Part shown: positions 33,816 to 41,644 of the stretch, piece by piece
How positions within the stretch are numbered: the first letter of the stretch is position 1
Layout of the letters: each line of letters starts with the position of its first letter
From: Chloroflexota bacterium
GTDB taxonomy: Bacteria; Chloroflexota; Anaerolineae; Anaerolineales; Anaerolineaceae
Direction: 5' to 3'
NCBI GenBank assembly: GCA_009773005.1
Contig: WOUT01000025.1
Coordinates: forward strand, 1-41,644
Length of the DNA stretch: 41,644 nucleotides
The notes under the pieces: generated by a model
Told to the model about the DNA's origin: nothing
What the model saw: the letters and a program-made list of their open reading frames with translations, nothing else
Databases searched by the model: none
Program-made: the position numbers and the translations under genes

Positions 33816-34206
33816 GAGAGTCAGTTGCCGGTTTCCATTGCGTGTGACATGAGGGGAGACCACCCCCGACACGCTTTCGGTTGAGTTCTTCAACTCGTTG
33901 ATGGCTGATTCCGCTTTCATGCTGCCTGACGCAATATGTCTGGATGAAAAAAAAGACCAAGTTCAGCGTTGAGAGCATGCTTCAGGCATATTCAGGTTTT
34001 CCGGCTGCCGTAAATCTGGTCTCAACGTAGTTGTATCACTGATCACTTATTGAGAACTGGAAATTTATTCACGCCTGCCCTCTTTCTTTTTAAAAGACCA
34101 GTAATCTTAAAATTGAACGGTTGGTTCACAATCTTAAGGCTGGGATAAATTGGTCAATGCTATAATGATTTAAACTTATTTGTAGATCTCGGAGCCCTTG
34201 AACCGC
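33816..34206. other. Intergenic interval upstream of dnaE
   Basis: A perfect extended -10 box, TGCTATAAT, lies at 34158-34166 and should drive dnaE. GGAG at 34191-34194 is the likely ribosome site. No gene or repeat was recognised in the remainder. Confidence 0.6.
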
Positions 34207-37200
34207 ATGTCTTTCACCCACCTTCATGTACATACCGAATACTCACTTCTGGACGGCTTCAGTAATATCAAAAAGCTGATCCAGAAAGTGAAAGATATGA
34301 ACATGTCGTCCGTTGCCATCACTGACCACGGCACTATGTTTGGTGTGATCGAGTTCTTTATGGCTGCAAAAGAAGCGGGGGTAAAGCCGATCATCGGGCT
34401 TGAGACGTATGTGGCTGCCCGCCGCATGACTGATCGTGACCCCCAAAAAGACAAACATTCCTACCATCTGGTGCTTCTGGCAGAAAACGAGATCGGTTAC
34501 AAAAACCTGCTCAAAATAGCCAGCGCGGCGCAGATGGAAGGTTTCTATTATTATCCCCGCGTAGACCATGAATTTCTGGAACAGCATTCTGAAGGATTGA
34601 TTGCAACCACCTCTTGTATGTCTGGCGAAGTGCCGCGCACGATTTTGAATAAAGGCGCTGACGCCGGGAGAGAAAAACTGGATTGGTATTTCAACACGTT
34701 TGGTGTTGATAATTTCTTCATTGAACTCCAAAGCCATCAGATTGCCGAACTGCCCGCCTTAAATAAGACGCTCATCGAACTCGGAAAACGTTACAACGCC
34801 AAACATATCGCCACCAATGACGTCCATTATATTGAACGCTCCGACGCCAGGCTGCAAGACATCATGCTCTCCATCCAGACCGGCTCACTGCTCAGCGACC
34901 AAAATCGCATGCGCATGACCGGCGAAACCTATTACTTGCGTACTCCACAAGAAATGGCGTCGCTTTTCCTGGAAGTTCCGGATGCGCTTGGCAATACCTT
35001 GATGATCGCTGAGCGCTGTAATGTTGATCTGGTAAAAAAGGGATACCACCTGCCAAAATTCCAGGTTCCGGACGGATTCACGCCGGAAACTTATTTGCGC
35101 AAGTTGTGTGAAGAAGGAATCGCTGAACATTATCAAGAAAACGCCAACGCCTCAGAAGTGCGCGAGCGCCTCGAACATGAATTAGGCATCATCCACCAGA
35201 TGGGTTTCGATGCCTATTTCCTCATCGTGTGGGATCTCTGCCGATTCGCCAAGGAGAACAACGTCTGGTATAACACCCGCGGTTCCGCAGCAGGGTCGAT
35301 TGTAGCTTATTCTCTCGATATCAGTTTGATCGACCCGCTCAGCCATGGTCTTCTTTTTGAACGCTTTTTGAACCCGAACCGCATCTCCATGCCGGATGTC
35401 GACCTCGATTTTCAGGATGATAAACGCGCTCTGATTATGGAATATTGCGCCAAACAATATGGCGCTGACAAAGTTGCCCAGATCATCACATTTGGCACTT
35501 TAGGCGCCCGCGCCGCCCTGCGGGATGTCGGTCGCGTAATGGATATTCCTCTTTCTGAAGTCGACCGGGTCACGAAAGCCGTCCCTGCTTTCATTGCTAC
35601 TGACAAGCCTGTTACGGTTGCAAACTCACTTGAAGCGTCTGAAGCCTTTCGTGCGATCTATCAGGAAGCTGATTATTTGCGCGACCTGATCGACACCGCC
35701 AGCCGCATGGAAGGGGTCGCCCGCAATGCCGGCACTCACGCAGCCGGAGTTGTCATCACTGATGAACCGTTGGTTGAGTATTTGCCTATTCACCGCCCCA
35801 CCAGCGGTTCTGAAGAATCACCGATCAAAACAGTCACCCAGTTTGAGATGAATATTGTTGATAAATTGGGACTGCTAAAAGTTGATTTTCTTGGTTTATC
35901 TACCCTCACGATCATGCAGCGCGCTTGCGATCTGATCGCGGAGCGTCACAATGTTATCTTGAATCTGCATAACATTCCACTGGATGATCCCGAGACCTTT
36001 GCTGAACTTGGAAAAGGGCATACCGCCGGCGTCTTTCAACTGGAAGGCAACGGCATGACCCGCAACATCGTTCAGATGAAACCCAAGGATCTTTCGAACA
36101 TTATCGCGATGGTGGCGCTTTTCAGACCTGGACCGATGGAGTTTATTCCCTCCTATATCAAGAGGATGCATAACGAAGAAAAAGTCAGTTTCCGGCATCC
36201 AAAACTGGAGCAATTCTTCACCGAGACCTATGGCACCCCCATCTACCAGGAGCAATTGATGGTAGCAGTCATGGGTCTGGCCGGCTACAGCGCCGCAGAC
36301 GCGGATGACTTTCGCAAGGCGATCTCAAAAAAACAGGTCGCCGAGATTGAAAAACACAAACAAAAATTTGTGCATGGCGCAAAATTAAATGACATTGATG
36401 AGGCTACCGCTCTAGCAATTTTTGAGGATTGGGAGGGCTTCGCCCGCTACGGTTTTAACAAGAGCCACGCCGCAGATTACGGCGTAATCGCGGTAGAAAC
36501 CGGTTACCTGAAAACCCATTACACCGTTGAGTATATGACCGCCCTGCTCTCCGTCTCAAAAAGCGACATGACCAAAGTCGCTTTCTATTCTGCAGACTGC
36601 CGCAGCATGGGTATCGATGTGCTCCCTCCGGGGGTTAATTCCAGCGGATGGGATTTCACCATCGAAGATAATCCTGAAAAGAAATCCGCCATCCGGTTTG
36701 GTTTGGGCGCCGTAAAAAATGTTGGCCGCGACCCCGTGGAGATGATCCTGAATGCCCGAGTGGATGGCAAATTTAAAGATTTAAATGATTTTTTCCGCCG
36801 GGTCGATCTGCACCGGGTGGGAAAACGCAGCCTGGAATGCCTGATCCGCGTCGGCGCACTGGATTGCTTTGGACCTAGAAAAGCGCTGCTGGCTGTAATG
36901 GATAATATGATCTCCATCAGCGGCAGCCATTTCAAGGCGGCGGAGTGCGGGCAAATGAGTATTTTTGGAGCGGTCGGCGGGGTTGCAGAAGATATCCACC
37001 TGCCTGAAGGCACAATCCTTGACCGCCGTGAGCAGCTTGAATGGGAAAAGGAATTGATCGGGCTGTACGTATCTGATCACCCGGTCGCGCCATACCTTCC
37101 GTTGATCCGGCAAAGGGTAACCCACTTTTCAAATGAACTGGCTGAAGCGTCTACTCGCGATAAAGCCATTGTGGCGGGGCTGGTAACCAAAATGCGGACA

Positions 37201-38052
37201 TTAACCACCAAGAATGGCAACCCGATGGCATTTGCCACCATCGAAGACCTTCAGGGGCCGGTTGAGCTGGTGATCTTCCCAAAGGTGTGGGAGAAATACG
37301 GCAGCCTGGTGCAACTTGAGTCAGTTATCTTTGCGGAAGGCAAGGTTGATGCGGCCAGCGGCGATGCAAAACTGTTGGTTGATGTGATCAAAGCCATTCG
37401 CCCTGAAGACATCACCGAAGAGATGCAGAAATTGGGAGAAGCAACCCAAAACCATGTCGTCGGGGAAAGTTTGCCGCAAAATGGGATTGAGCTCCCGGAG
37501 ATTATGCCTGTCGAGGATTCTTCTGCTGAACCCCTGATGCTGGTTGAACCCGATGATTGGCATCTGGCTCCACCGCCTGACGGGCTGAATTTATTCCATT
37601 TTAAACCGCAATCGGCTGAACATGTAAACCCAGAAACACAAAAAATAGAACCTGTAGAAAGTAAAGAGTCACGAGTTGAAACACTTATAACCATTAACCA
37701 AAAACAGGAAACTGTTCAACCGAATAAAGAAGAAATCAGCATTAATCCCCCCGCAATCATTGCGCCGGAACAAAAAACGGCTTATAAAAGCATTGGAAAG
37801 AATAAAAAACAGTTGATCACAGTGACTCTGAAAGCCAGCGGGGAAAAAGAAAGAGACGTGCGGCGCATGAAGCGCGTCCACGGTCTGTTGAACTCCTTCC
37901 CTGGGGATGACCACTTTTGCTTCCTGGTTTTTGAACAAGGCCGCCGCCATATGCTGGATTTTCCAAATGATACGACCGGCGCCAATGCCGAATTGCTCAA
38001 GAAACTGGTAGAATTGGTCGGCCAGGAAAATGTGCAGGTCGAAATCGTCTAA
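34207..38052 (+). CDS. dnaE: DNA polymerase III subunit alpha
   Basis: A 1281-residue replicative polymerase. The N-terminal PHP domain begins FTHLHVHTEYSLLDG, with AITDHGTMFG at about residue 33. The palm carries the catalytic aspartates in SMPDVDLDFQDDKR (near 397-410) and LLKVDFLGLSTLT. Downstream are the finger regions (FRPGPMEFIPSYIKR), the helix-hairpin-helix part and an OB-fold (IVAGLVTKMRTLTTKNGNPM). A low-complexity linker (about 1075-1195) leads to a C-terminal domain, KERDVRRMKRVHGLLNSFPG to the end. ATG 34207 was chosen; a TTG at 34198 is closer to GGAG (34191-34194) and also possible. pfkA follows at 17 bases. Confidence 0.97.
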   Translation: MSFTHLHVHTEYSLLDGFSNIKKLIQKVKDMNMSSVAITDHGTMFGVIEFFMAAKEAGVKPIIGLETYVAARRMTDRDPQKDKHSYHLVLLAENEIGYKNLLKIASAAQMEGFYYYPRVDHEFLEQHSEGLIATTSCMSGEVPRTILNKGADAGREKLDWYFNTFGVDNFFIELQSHQIAELPALNKTLIELGKRYNAKHIATNDVHYIERSDARLQDIMLSIQTGSLLSDQNRMRMTGETYYLRTPQEMASLFLEVPDALGNTLMIAERCNVDLVKKGYHLPKFQVPDGFTPETYLRKLCEEGIAEHYQENANASEVRERLEHELGIIHQMGFDAYFLIVWDLCRFAKENNVWYNTRGSAAGSIVAYSLDISLIDPLSHGLLFERFLNPNRISMPDVDLDFQDDKRALIMEYCAKQYGADKVAQIITFGTLGARAALRDVGRVMDIPLSEVDRVTKAVPAFIATDKPVTVANSLEASEAFRAIYQEADYLRDLIDTASRMEGVARNAGTHAAGVVITDEPLVEYLPIHRPTSGSEESPIKTVTQFEMNIVDKLGLLKVDFLGLSTLTIMQRACDLIAERHNVILNLHNIPLDDPETFAELGKGHTAGVFQLEGNGMTRNIVQMKPKDLSNIIAMVALFRPGPMEFIPSYIKRMHNEEKVSFRHPKLEQFFTETYGTPIYQEQLMVAVMGLAGYSAADADDFRKAISKKQVAEIEKHKQKFVHGAKLNDIDEATALAIFEDWEGFARYGFNKSHAADYGVIAVETGYLKTHYTVEYMTALLSVSKSDMTKVAFYSADCRSMGIDVLPPGVNSSGWDFTIEDNPEKKSAIRFGLGAVKNVGRDPVEMILNARVDGKFKDLNDFFRRVDLHRVGKRSLECLIRVGALDCFGPRKALLAVMDNMISISGSHFKAAECGQMSIFGAVGGVAEDIHLPEGTILDRREQLEWEKELIGLYVSDHPVAPYLPLIRQRVTHFSNELAEASTRDKAIVAGLVTKMRTLTTKNGNPMAFATIEDLQGPVELVIFPKVWEKYGSLVQLESVIFAEGKVDAASGDAKLLVDVIKAIRPEDITEEMQKLGEATQNHVVGESLPQNGIELPEIMPVEDSSAEPLMLVEPDDWHLAPPPDGLNLFHFKPQSAEHVNPETQKIEPVESKESRVETLITINQKQETVQPNKEEISINPPAIIAPEQKTAYKSIGKNKKQLITVTLKASGEKERDVRRMKRVHGLLNSFPGDDHFCFLVFEQGRRHMLDFPNDTTGANAELLKKLVELVGQENVQVEIV

Positions 38053-38069
38053 TCGCAGGCAGGAATGAT

Positions 38070-39056
38070 ATGCAAGAAGGTAATCAAAAGATCAAGAAAA
38101 TCGGGGTGATGACTTCCGGTGGAGATTCCCCCGGGATGAATCCGTTCATTCGCGCCGTGGTGCGTGCCAGCGCAGCCTATGGAATTAAAGTACTCGGTGT
38201 TGAAGGTGGTTTTGAAGGTCTGATCCACGGAAAATTCCGTGAGATGGGCGTCAGGGACGTCGGCGGCATCCTTCAGCGCGGAGGCACCATCTTGCAGACC
38301 GCGCGCAGTTTAGAGTTCCGCGAACCAAGCGGGCAGCGCGAAGCCATCCGCCAGATCAACAATGCCGGGATGGACGCGATCATCGTGGCTGGCGGTGACG
38401 GGTCGCTGCACGGCGCGCAAAAACTGGTGCAAAAAGGCATCCCAGTGGTGGGGGTTCCTGCCAGCATTGATAATGATATTTACGGCACCGATATGTGCAT
38501 CGGCGTGGATACCGCGCTTAACACCATCGTGGACGCCATCGACAAGATCCGCGACACAGCCTCATCGCACAACCGCGCCTTCCTGGTGGAAACGATGGGG
38601 CGCGAATCGGGCTACCTGGCAGTGCAGGCCGGCATTATCACCGGCGCGGAACTGGTCTTGATCCCCGAGAACAAAACCCCGCCGCAGCAAGTCGCCGCCG
38701 CCATCGAAGAAGCCTACCGGCGCGGCAAAACCCACGCCATCATCGTGGTGGCTGAAGGCTACGAACCGCACACCCTCGAGCTGGGAGCGATGATCGACGC
38801 CATGGATATCGGCTTCACCACCCGCGTCACCATCCTGGGGCACATCCAGCGCGGCGGCAAACCTACCGCCTTTGACCGCATGCTGGCCACCCGTTTTGGC
38901 GTAAAAGCCGTCGAATTCCTGCTGGCCGGGCAGACCAACGTAATGACCGGCTTGAACGGGCGCGAGATCCTGCCCATCCCCATTGACGAAGTCATCTCCA
39001 ATGTCAAAACCATCTCGGCAGATTACATCCAAATGGCGCAGATCCTGGCGAGGTAG
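38070..39056 (+). CDS. pfkA: ATP-dependent 6-phosphofructokinase
   Basis: A 328-residue PfkA, phosphorylating fructose 6-phosphate in glycolysis. The nucleotide site reads IGVMTSGGDSPGMN and GGDGSLHGA (residues 108-116); the Gly after the Asp indicates ATP rather than pyrophosphate as donor. The catalytic loop is PASIDNDIYGTD, with Asp134 as base and Ser132 where E. coli has Thr125. VETMGRESGYLAVQAGI and LGHIQRGGKPTAFDR are the substrate-binding regions. The ATG follows GCAGGCAGGAATGAT. It is probably cotranscribed with dnaE and ends at the terminator at 39083. Confidence 0.96.
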   Translation: MQEGNQKIKKIGVMTSGGDSPGMNPFIRAVVRASAAYGIKVLGVEGGFEGLIHGKFREMGVRDVGGILQRGGTILQTARSLEFREPSGQREAIRQINNAGMDAIIVAGGDGSLHGAQKLVQKGIPVVGVPASIDNDIYGTDMCIGVDTALNTIVDAIDKIRDTASSHNRAFLVETMGRESGYLAVQAGIITGAELVLIPENKTPPQQVAAAIEEAYRRGKTHAIIVVAEGYEPHTLELGAMIDAMDIGFTTRVTILGHIQRGGKPTAFDRMLATRFGVKAVEFLLAGQTNVMTGLNGREILPIPIDEVISNVKTISADYIQMAQILAR

Positions 39057-39082
39057 ATTCACTACCATCCTTTGCATTGCAC

Positions 39083-39107
39083 GGGCGACCGGTAGGTCGC
39101 CCTTTTT
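39083..39107 (+). terminator. Terminator of pfkA formed by a REP palindrome
   Basis: GGGCGACC (39083-39090), loop GGTA, GGTCGCCC (39095-39102), then TTTTT. The eight-base arms are identical to the palindromes at 40294-40313 and 40696-40715. This is a REP copy that also has the form of an intrinsic terminator. Confidence 0.8.
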
Positions 39108-39190
39108 GTTTTCTCTCGCAGGACATGGTACGCCAAAATTGCAATGCCATCTTGAGAAGGTGGTCACAAACCTCTCATACCTTTTATCCT

Positions 39191-39226
39191 AACCTTGAAA
39201 AGGTTTGTAATAACCTTTCCAAGGTT
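39191..39226. repeat. REP-like palindrome, family 2
   Basis: AACCTTGAAAAGGTTT and AACCTTTCCAAGGTT are near-perfect inverted copies around GTAAT. TTGAAAAGGTTT and TAACCTTTCC also occur in the shorter palindrome at 25555-25582. Shorter CTTGAGAAGG and CTTCTCAAGG half-sites flank it (39151-39160, 39248-39257). Confidence 0.6.
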
Positions 39227-39262
39227 GCTTGCCAATTACTTATAATCTTCTCAAGGTTTGAG

Positions 39263-39730
39263 TTAAGGTTGGGAGCGGGCTTTTCGGGCGGCAACGCGGG
39301 CATCGACTTTGGTGATCTCTTCCGGAGTGCGGAACTGGTCGCCAAACTTTTTGAGCTCAGGCCATTCCTCTTCGAGTTCGAGGAGTGCCTGGCGGAGCAT
39401 CCATTTGGGGTCGAGGGTGGGATCCGGGATGTGGGTGTGGGTGCGGACGAGGCGGTTGATGGATGAGGTGGCGTTGGAAAGGGTGTTGAGGATGGATTTG
39501 TTTTCACCCAAATCGGTGACCTCCGCGCCGCTCTGGGCGACCTTGCGGGCGAAAATGCGCATGAGGTCGATCTCCTCTTTGAGGGAGGAGGCGGTTGTGG
39601 CGTCCAGACCATCGAGCTGGCTTGCGGGCAGGCGGCGCGCGTAAAAGCCGTGGGTCATGGCATTCTTGTTTCCCAACGGCGCGCCTCTACCTCGTTTCGG
39701 CTTTTGGGGTTGGATTTGTTCTCCTGACAT
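39263..39730 (-). CDS. Hypothetical protein with GAPLGNKNAMTHGFYA motif, 155 residues
   Basis: The N-terminal segment (KPKRGRGAPLGNKNAMTHGF) is a basic Gly/Asn-rich motif also seen at the start of some phage terminase small subunit-like and other DNA-associated proteins. The rest is helical and charged, with a stretch around residues 45-75 (EEIDLMRIFARKVAQ) and a C-terminus rich in Arg and Lys. No family was confirmed. GGAGAAAAAATG gives a fair ribosome site. It lies among REP palindromes and a REP transposase, so it belongs to the accessory end of the window. Confidence 0.75.
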   Translation of the reverse strand: MSGEQIQPQKPKRGRGAPLGNKNAMTHGFYARRLPASQLDGLDATTASSLKEEIDLMRIFARKVAQSGAEVTDLGENKSILNTLSNATSSINRLVRTHTHIPDPTLDPKWMLRQALLELEEEWPELKKFGDQFRTPEEITKVDARVAARKARSQP

Positions 39731-40030
39731 TTTTTCTCCTTGGTTGGGAATGGGGGGATAGGCACTTCTGACTGAGAATCAGAGGACGGGAATTGTTTCG
39801 TGGAAATAAAAAGAATCAATTAAGTTGGAGAGCCGAAAATTGAGAAACGAGATTAGAGAACTGTGAAAATCAAGAAAACAATAGTTTATAATATCTGGAG
39901 AATTGGATAATAACACTAATGTTCTATTAAGTCAAGTGTTTTTAGAAGTTTTAAGGTTGATTTAGGAAATTTTAAGATTGGGAAAGGCGAATTGTATGTG
40001 CCAATGGCAAATTATCGATGAATGGAAATG
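39731..40030. other. AT-rich non-coding interval
   Basis: No gene or clear repeat was seen. TTATAAT occurs at 39885-39891. The strongly AT-rich composition contrasts with the flanks. Confidence 0.5.
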
Positions 40031-40594
40031 TTAAGACAACTTTTGTGAATTATTTTCTTCATCAACGTTCCAATTTAAAGGGTTGTTAAAGATGTAATTC
40101 GCAATTTGGTCGTACTCCCGGTCACCAGAGATGATGTGTTCGTAATAGTTGCGCTGCCAAACTGGTTCGGATGGTGTATTTCTCAGTGTGTTAATTTGTT
40201 TGGTAACAGAAGATTTAAAACCAGCCATGAACGCCCCGATTGATTTTGCCGGTGGGCCCGGTTGATTTGTAGGGACGACCGGGGCGGATGTAGGGGCGAC
40301 CGGTTGGTCGCCCGTTCCAACGATATGAATAATTCCATGAAAATGGTTGGGCATGATGATAAATTCATCCAATTCGATTTCTCGTCTGATTTCCGCAGAC
40401 CGAAGCCATTCGTGTTCAACGATTTTTCCATATTTATTCAAGTGCATTTCAGCATCAACAATTTCGCCGAAGAGGGGTTCACGGTTGTGGGTAACAAGCG
40501 TGATGAAATAGCAGCCTTCGGAGACATAGTCGTATCCTTTGAGGCGTATTGAACGGCGGTTGAGGTTGGGTGAGTTAGGGGTTGATTTGTCCAT
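40031..40594 (-). CDS. REP-associated tyrosine transposase (Y1_Tnp family)
   Basis: A 187-residue HUH transposase of the REP-associated (RAYT) type, a single-strand nickase. The N-terminal domain includes RRSIRLKGYDYVSEGCYFIT; the HUH motif is DEFIIMPNHFHGIIHI, and the nucleophile Tyr lies in WQRNYYEHIISGDREYDQI, followed by ANYIFNNPLNWNVDEEN. A proline-rich insert (GDQPVAPTSAPVVPTNQPGP) between the HUH motif and SIGAFMAGFKSSVTKQINTL is encoded by a REP palindrome (40294-40313) and a partial copy. A longer frame from TTG 40621 begins in another REP sequence; ATG 40594 is preferred. The enzyme appears intact. Confidence 0.88.
   Translation of the reverse strand: MDKSTPNSPNLNRRSIRLKGYDYVSEGCYFITLVTHNREPLFGEIVDAEMHLNKYGKIVEHEWLRSAEIRREIELDEFIIMPNHFHGIIHIVGTGDQPVAPTSAPVVPTNQPGPPAKSIGAFMAGFKSSVTKQINTLRNTPSEPVWQRNYYEHIISGDREYDQIANYIFNNPLNWNVDEENNSQKLS
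40294..40313. repeat. REP palindrome inside the transposase coding sequence
   Basis: GGGCGACCGGTTGGTCGCCC: two eight-base arms with a four-base loop. A decayed half copy (TAGGGACGACCGG) precedes it at 40271. Both are translated in frame on the minus strand as the proline-rich insert of the RAYT. Confidence 0.8.
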
Positions 40595-40671
40595 AATATA
40601 TGCGTTAAAAAGGGCGACCAATGGATCGAAAATTGGGTGACCATCCGGTCGCTTTGACCAGGCGTGCGAAG

Positions 40672-40715
40672 AGTTATAGGGCGACCAGAGTTATAGGGCG
40701 ACCAGCCGGTCGCCC
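40672..40715. repeat. REP palindrome with a tandem half-unit, upstream of the transposase
   Basis: AGTTATAGGGCGACCAG occurs twice in tandem (40672-40688 and 40689-40705); the second runs into GGGCGACCAGCCGGTCGCCC (40696-40715), an eight-base-arm palindrome. Degenerate REP sequence (GGGCGACCAATGG, 40613-40625; GGGTGACCATCCGGTCGC, 40635-40652) lies between it and the transposase start. Confidence 0.75.
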
Positions 40716-40722
40716 CTACAAA

Positions 40723-40858
40723 TCAATTACTCTCGATGATGGCGATTTCGGCTGGGGTGAGGGTGTAGAGTTGGTAGACGAGTTTGTCAATTTGATGGTC
40801 GGTGGTTTGGATCTGGCGCGCGAGGCGTTCTTTTTCGTCGGGCAGGCGGTTCGCACTG
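40723..40858 (-). pseudogene. C-terminal remnant of a type IIG/Eco57I-like restriction-modification protein
   Basis: On the minus strand this encodes LPDEKERLARQIQTTDHQID and KLVYQLYTLTPAEIAIIESN, then TGA at 40723-40725. That is the conserved C-terminal end of large DNA methyltransferase/endonucleases of the Eco57I type, whose tail reads roughly RQI-ATD-QID-LVYELYGLTEEEI-IVE. Only about 45 codons are present with no upstream continuation. The REP palindrome abuts the stop codon on its 3' side. I recognise the tail from family knowledge; no search was run. Confidence 0.6.
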
Positions 40859-40893
40859 TGGGAAAAGGAAAAACACATTCCACAGTTTTCCAA

Positions 40894-41644
40894 TTACTGG
40901 CTCTTGGTAATAGTTGGTGTTATGGTAATCAGGTGGGTTGGCTCTGAGGTCGGCGAGGTTGTTGGTGTTTGGGTTATTTCCAACAGAGGAAGATTCATTT
41001 CAGAACAAGAATTATGGTCAAAAGGTGAAACCATACTTAAAAAAACCCACCCAGTTGAATAATCTGGTCTCCATTGCACTCCCTCAATGTTTGCTTGGCC
41101 TGGTGATAACCTCAACCAATCAGTTGTTGTTTTTCCGTCAAGAAACAAACAAGCATTGAACTGCAATTTTCCAACCATATTTCCAGGAAAATATGAAACA
41201 TAAGAACCCATAGGATCATATGATTTATATGGGTTAAATCTAATTATAGAGTAAGTCGGATTAACGTTATTATAGAAGAGACAACCTGGAATATCTTTTG
41301 GCATATCTTCACATATGCTGAGAATAGACATGTTTGTTGTTGGCGTTGTTTGATAAGGACCAGTAATTTGTTCATTCGTTGGCATTATCGTTGAAGAAGT
41401 TGGCGAACCTACCATAGTATTTTGAGAGTCTGTTGGTTGTTGGGTGGCGCCATTTGGGTTTGGCGTTGGAGTTTCAGTTTCAATATCTTCAGTCACAAGG
41501 GATTGAGTTATTGTTAGTTCCAAAGCGGTTCTTGTTTTTTCTGCATTCTTTGCCATATCGTCATACGCCATAGAAGTTAGCGTTCGTCTGGAACTCCAGC
41601 TTATTGATAATAATGCATCCTCTCTTGAAAATGGTCTTAATGAA
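40894..41644 (-). CDS. Hypothetical extracellular-type protein with Thr/Pro-rich linkers (5' end outside window)
   Basis: The frame is open to the window edge: before the first ATG (41571) it reads LRPFSREDALLSISWSSRRT, so the gene probably begins upstream, beyond 41644. A Thr/Pro/Asn-rich linker (ETPTPNPNGATQQPTDSQNT) precedes a soluble domain of about 110 residues with four Cys residues (ICEDMPKDIPGCLFYNN; FNACLFLDG; HNSCSEMN), and the chain ends in another TPT-rich tail. No family was recognised. It is likely exported, or the external part of a membrane protein. The stop is TAA at 40894-40896. Confidence 0.65.
   Translation of the reverse strand, partial: SLRPFSREDALLSISWSSRRTLTSMAYDDMAKNAEKTRTALELTITQSLVTEDIETETPTPNPNGATQQPTDSQNTMVGSPTSSTIMPTNEQITGPYQTTPTTNMSILSICEDMPKDIPGCLFYNNVNPTYSIIRFNPYKSYDPMGSYVSYFPGNMVGKLQFNACLFLDGKTTTDWLRLSPGQANIEGVQWRPDYSTGWVFLSMVSPFDHNSCSEMNLPLLEITQTPTTSPTSEPTHLITITPTITKSQ

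Noticed and set aside
34207-38052. Intein in dnaE
   Set aside because: Polymerase motifs are continuous and no splicing-domain sequence (Cys/Ser start, His-Asn end) interrupts them.
38562-39167. 201-codon minus-strand frame opposite pfkA
   Set aside because: It is a GC-rich shadow of a clear pfkA gene with no motif of its own.

Overview
The window looks like a chromosomal stretch of a Chloroflexota bacterium, most likely class Anaerolineae. This rests on lipoproteins with long Thr/Pro/Ala/Glu linkers after the lipobox, a BMP-type nucleoside/sugar ABC system, a DnaE with a Chloroflexi-like C-terminal domain, GatCAB genes with interspersed lipoproteins, and palindromic-repeat/transposase units. 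The class is inferred from gene style, not computed.

Layout. 1-1215: 3' half of a 23S rRNA gene and a 5S rRNA gene. 1381-1933: a small two-gene unit with a nucleotidyltransferase-fold protein. 2038-6723 (minus): a four-gene BMP-type ABC importer. 7281-9727: an accessory block in which three unrelated small genes (a broken cupin, a DUF1801 protein, a SagB-like nitroreductase) are separated by related structured repeats resembling integron attC sites and bracketed by a direct repeat. 9858-10870: two orphan genes. 11479-12924: queF and a queuosine-precursor transporter behind a leader with mutually exclusive antiterminator and terminator hairpins. 13404-14948: a nitronate monooxygenase-family flavoprotein. 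15069-18696 (minus): molybdopterin genes moaD, tauE/safE-like, an unknown gene, moaA, moaC and moaE. 19159-20451 (minus): an AAA+ ATPase. 21779-23850: a cyclopropane-fatty-acid synthase with a geranylgeranyl-reductase-like flavoprotein. 24075-28862 (minus): gatC and gatA, a CAP-domain lipoprotein, a dead REP-type transposase, gatB, and a small membrane protein upstream. 28969-30343: a complete insertion sequence. 30447-33815: a GT-C glycosyltransferase, a membrane protein and a CYTH phosphatase. 34207-39056: dnaE and pfkA. 39083-41644: a repeat-rich end with a REP transposase, its palindromes, a restriction-modification remnant and a lipoprotein-like gene that runs off the window.

How it works together. 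Most of the sequence is housekeeping: translation (rRNA, GatCAB), replication (DnaE), glycolysis (PfkA), cofactor synthesis (Moa, QueF) and uptake. The unusual content is (a) the cassette-like block at 7.3-9.7 kb, (b) the queF leader, a candidate ligand-responsive attenuator that fits no riboswitch class I can name, and (c) a REP palindrome family near 40 kb, one copy of which lies inside the coding sequence of its own presumed transposase.
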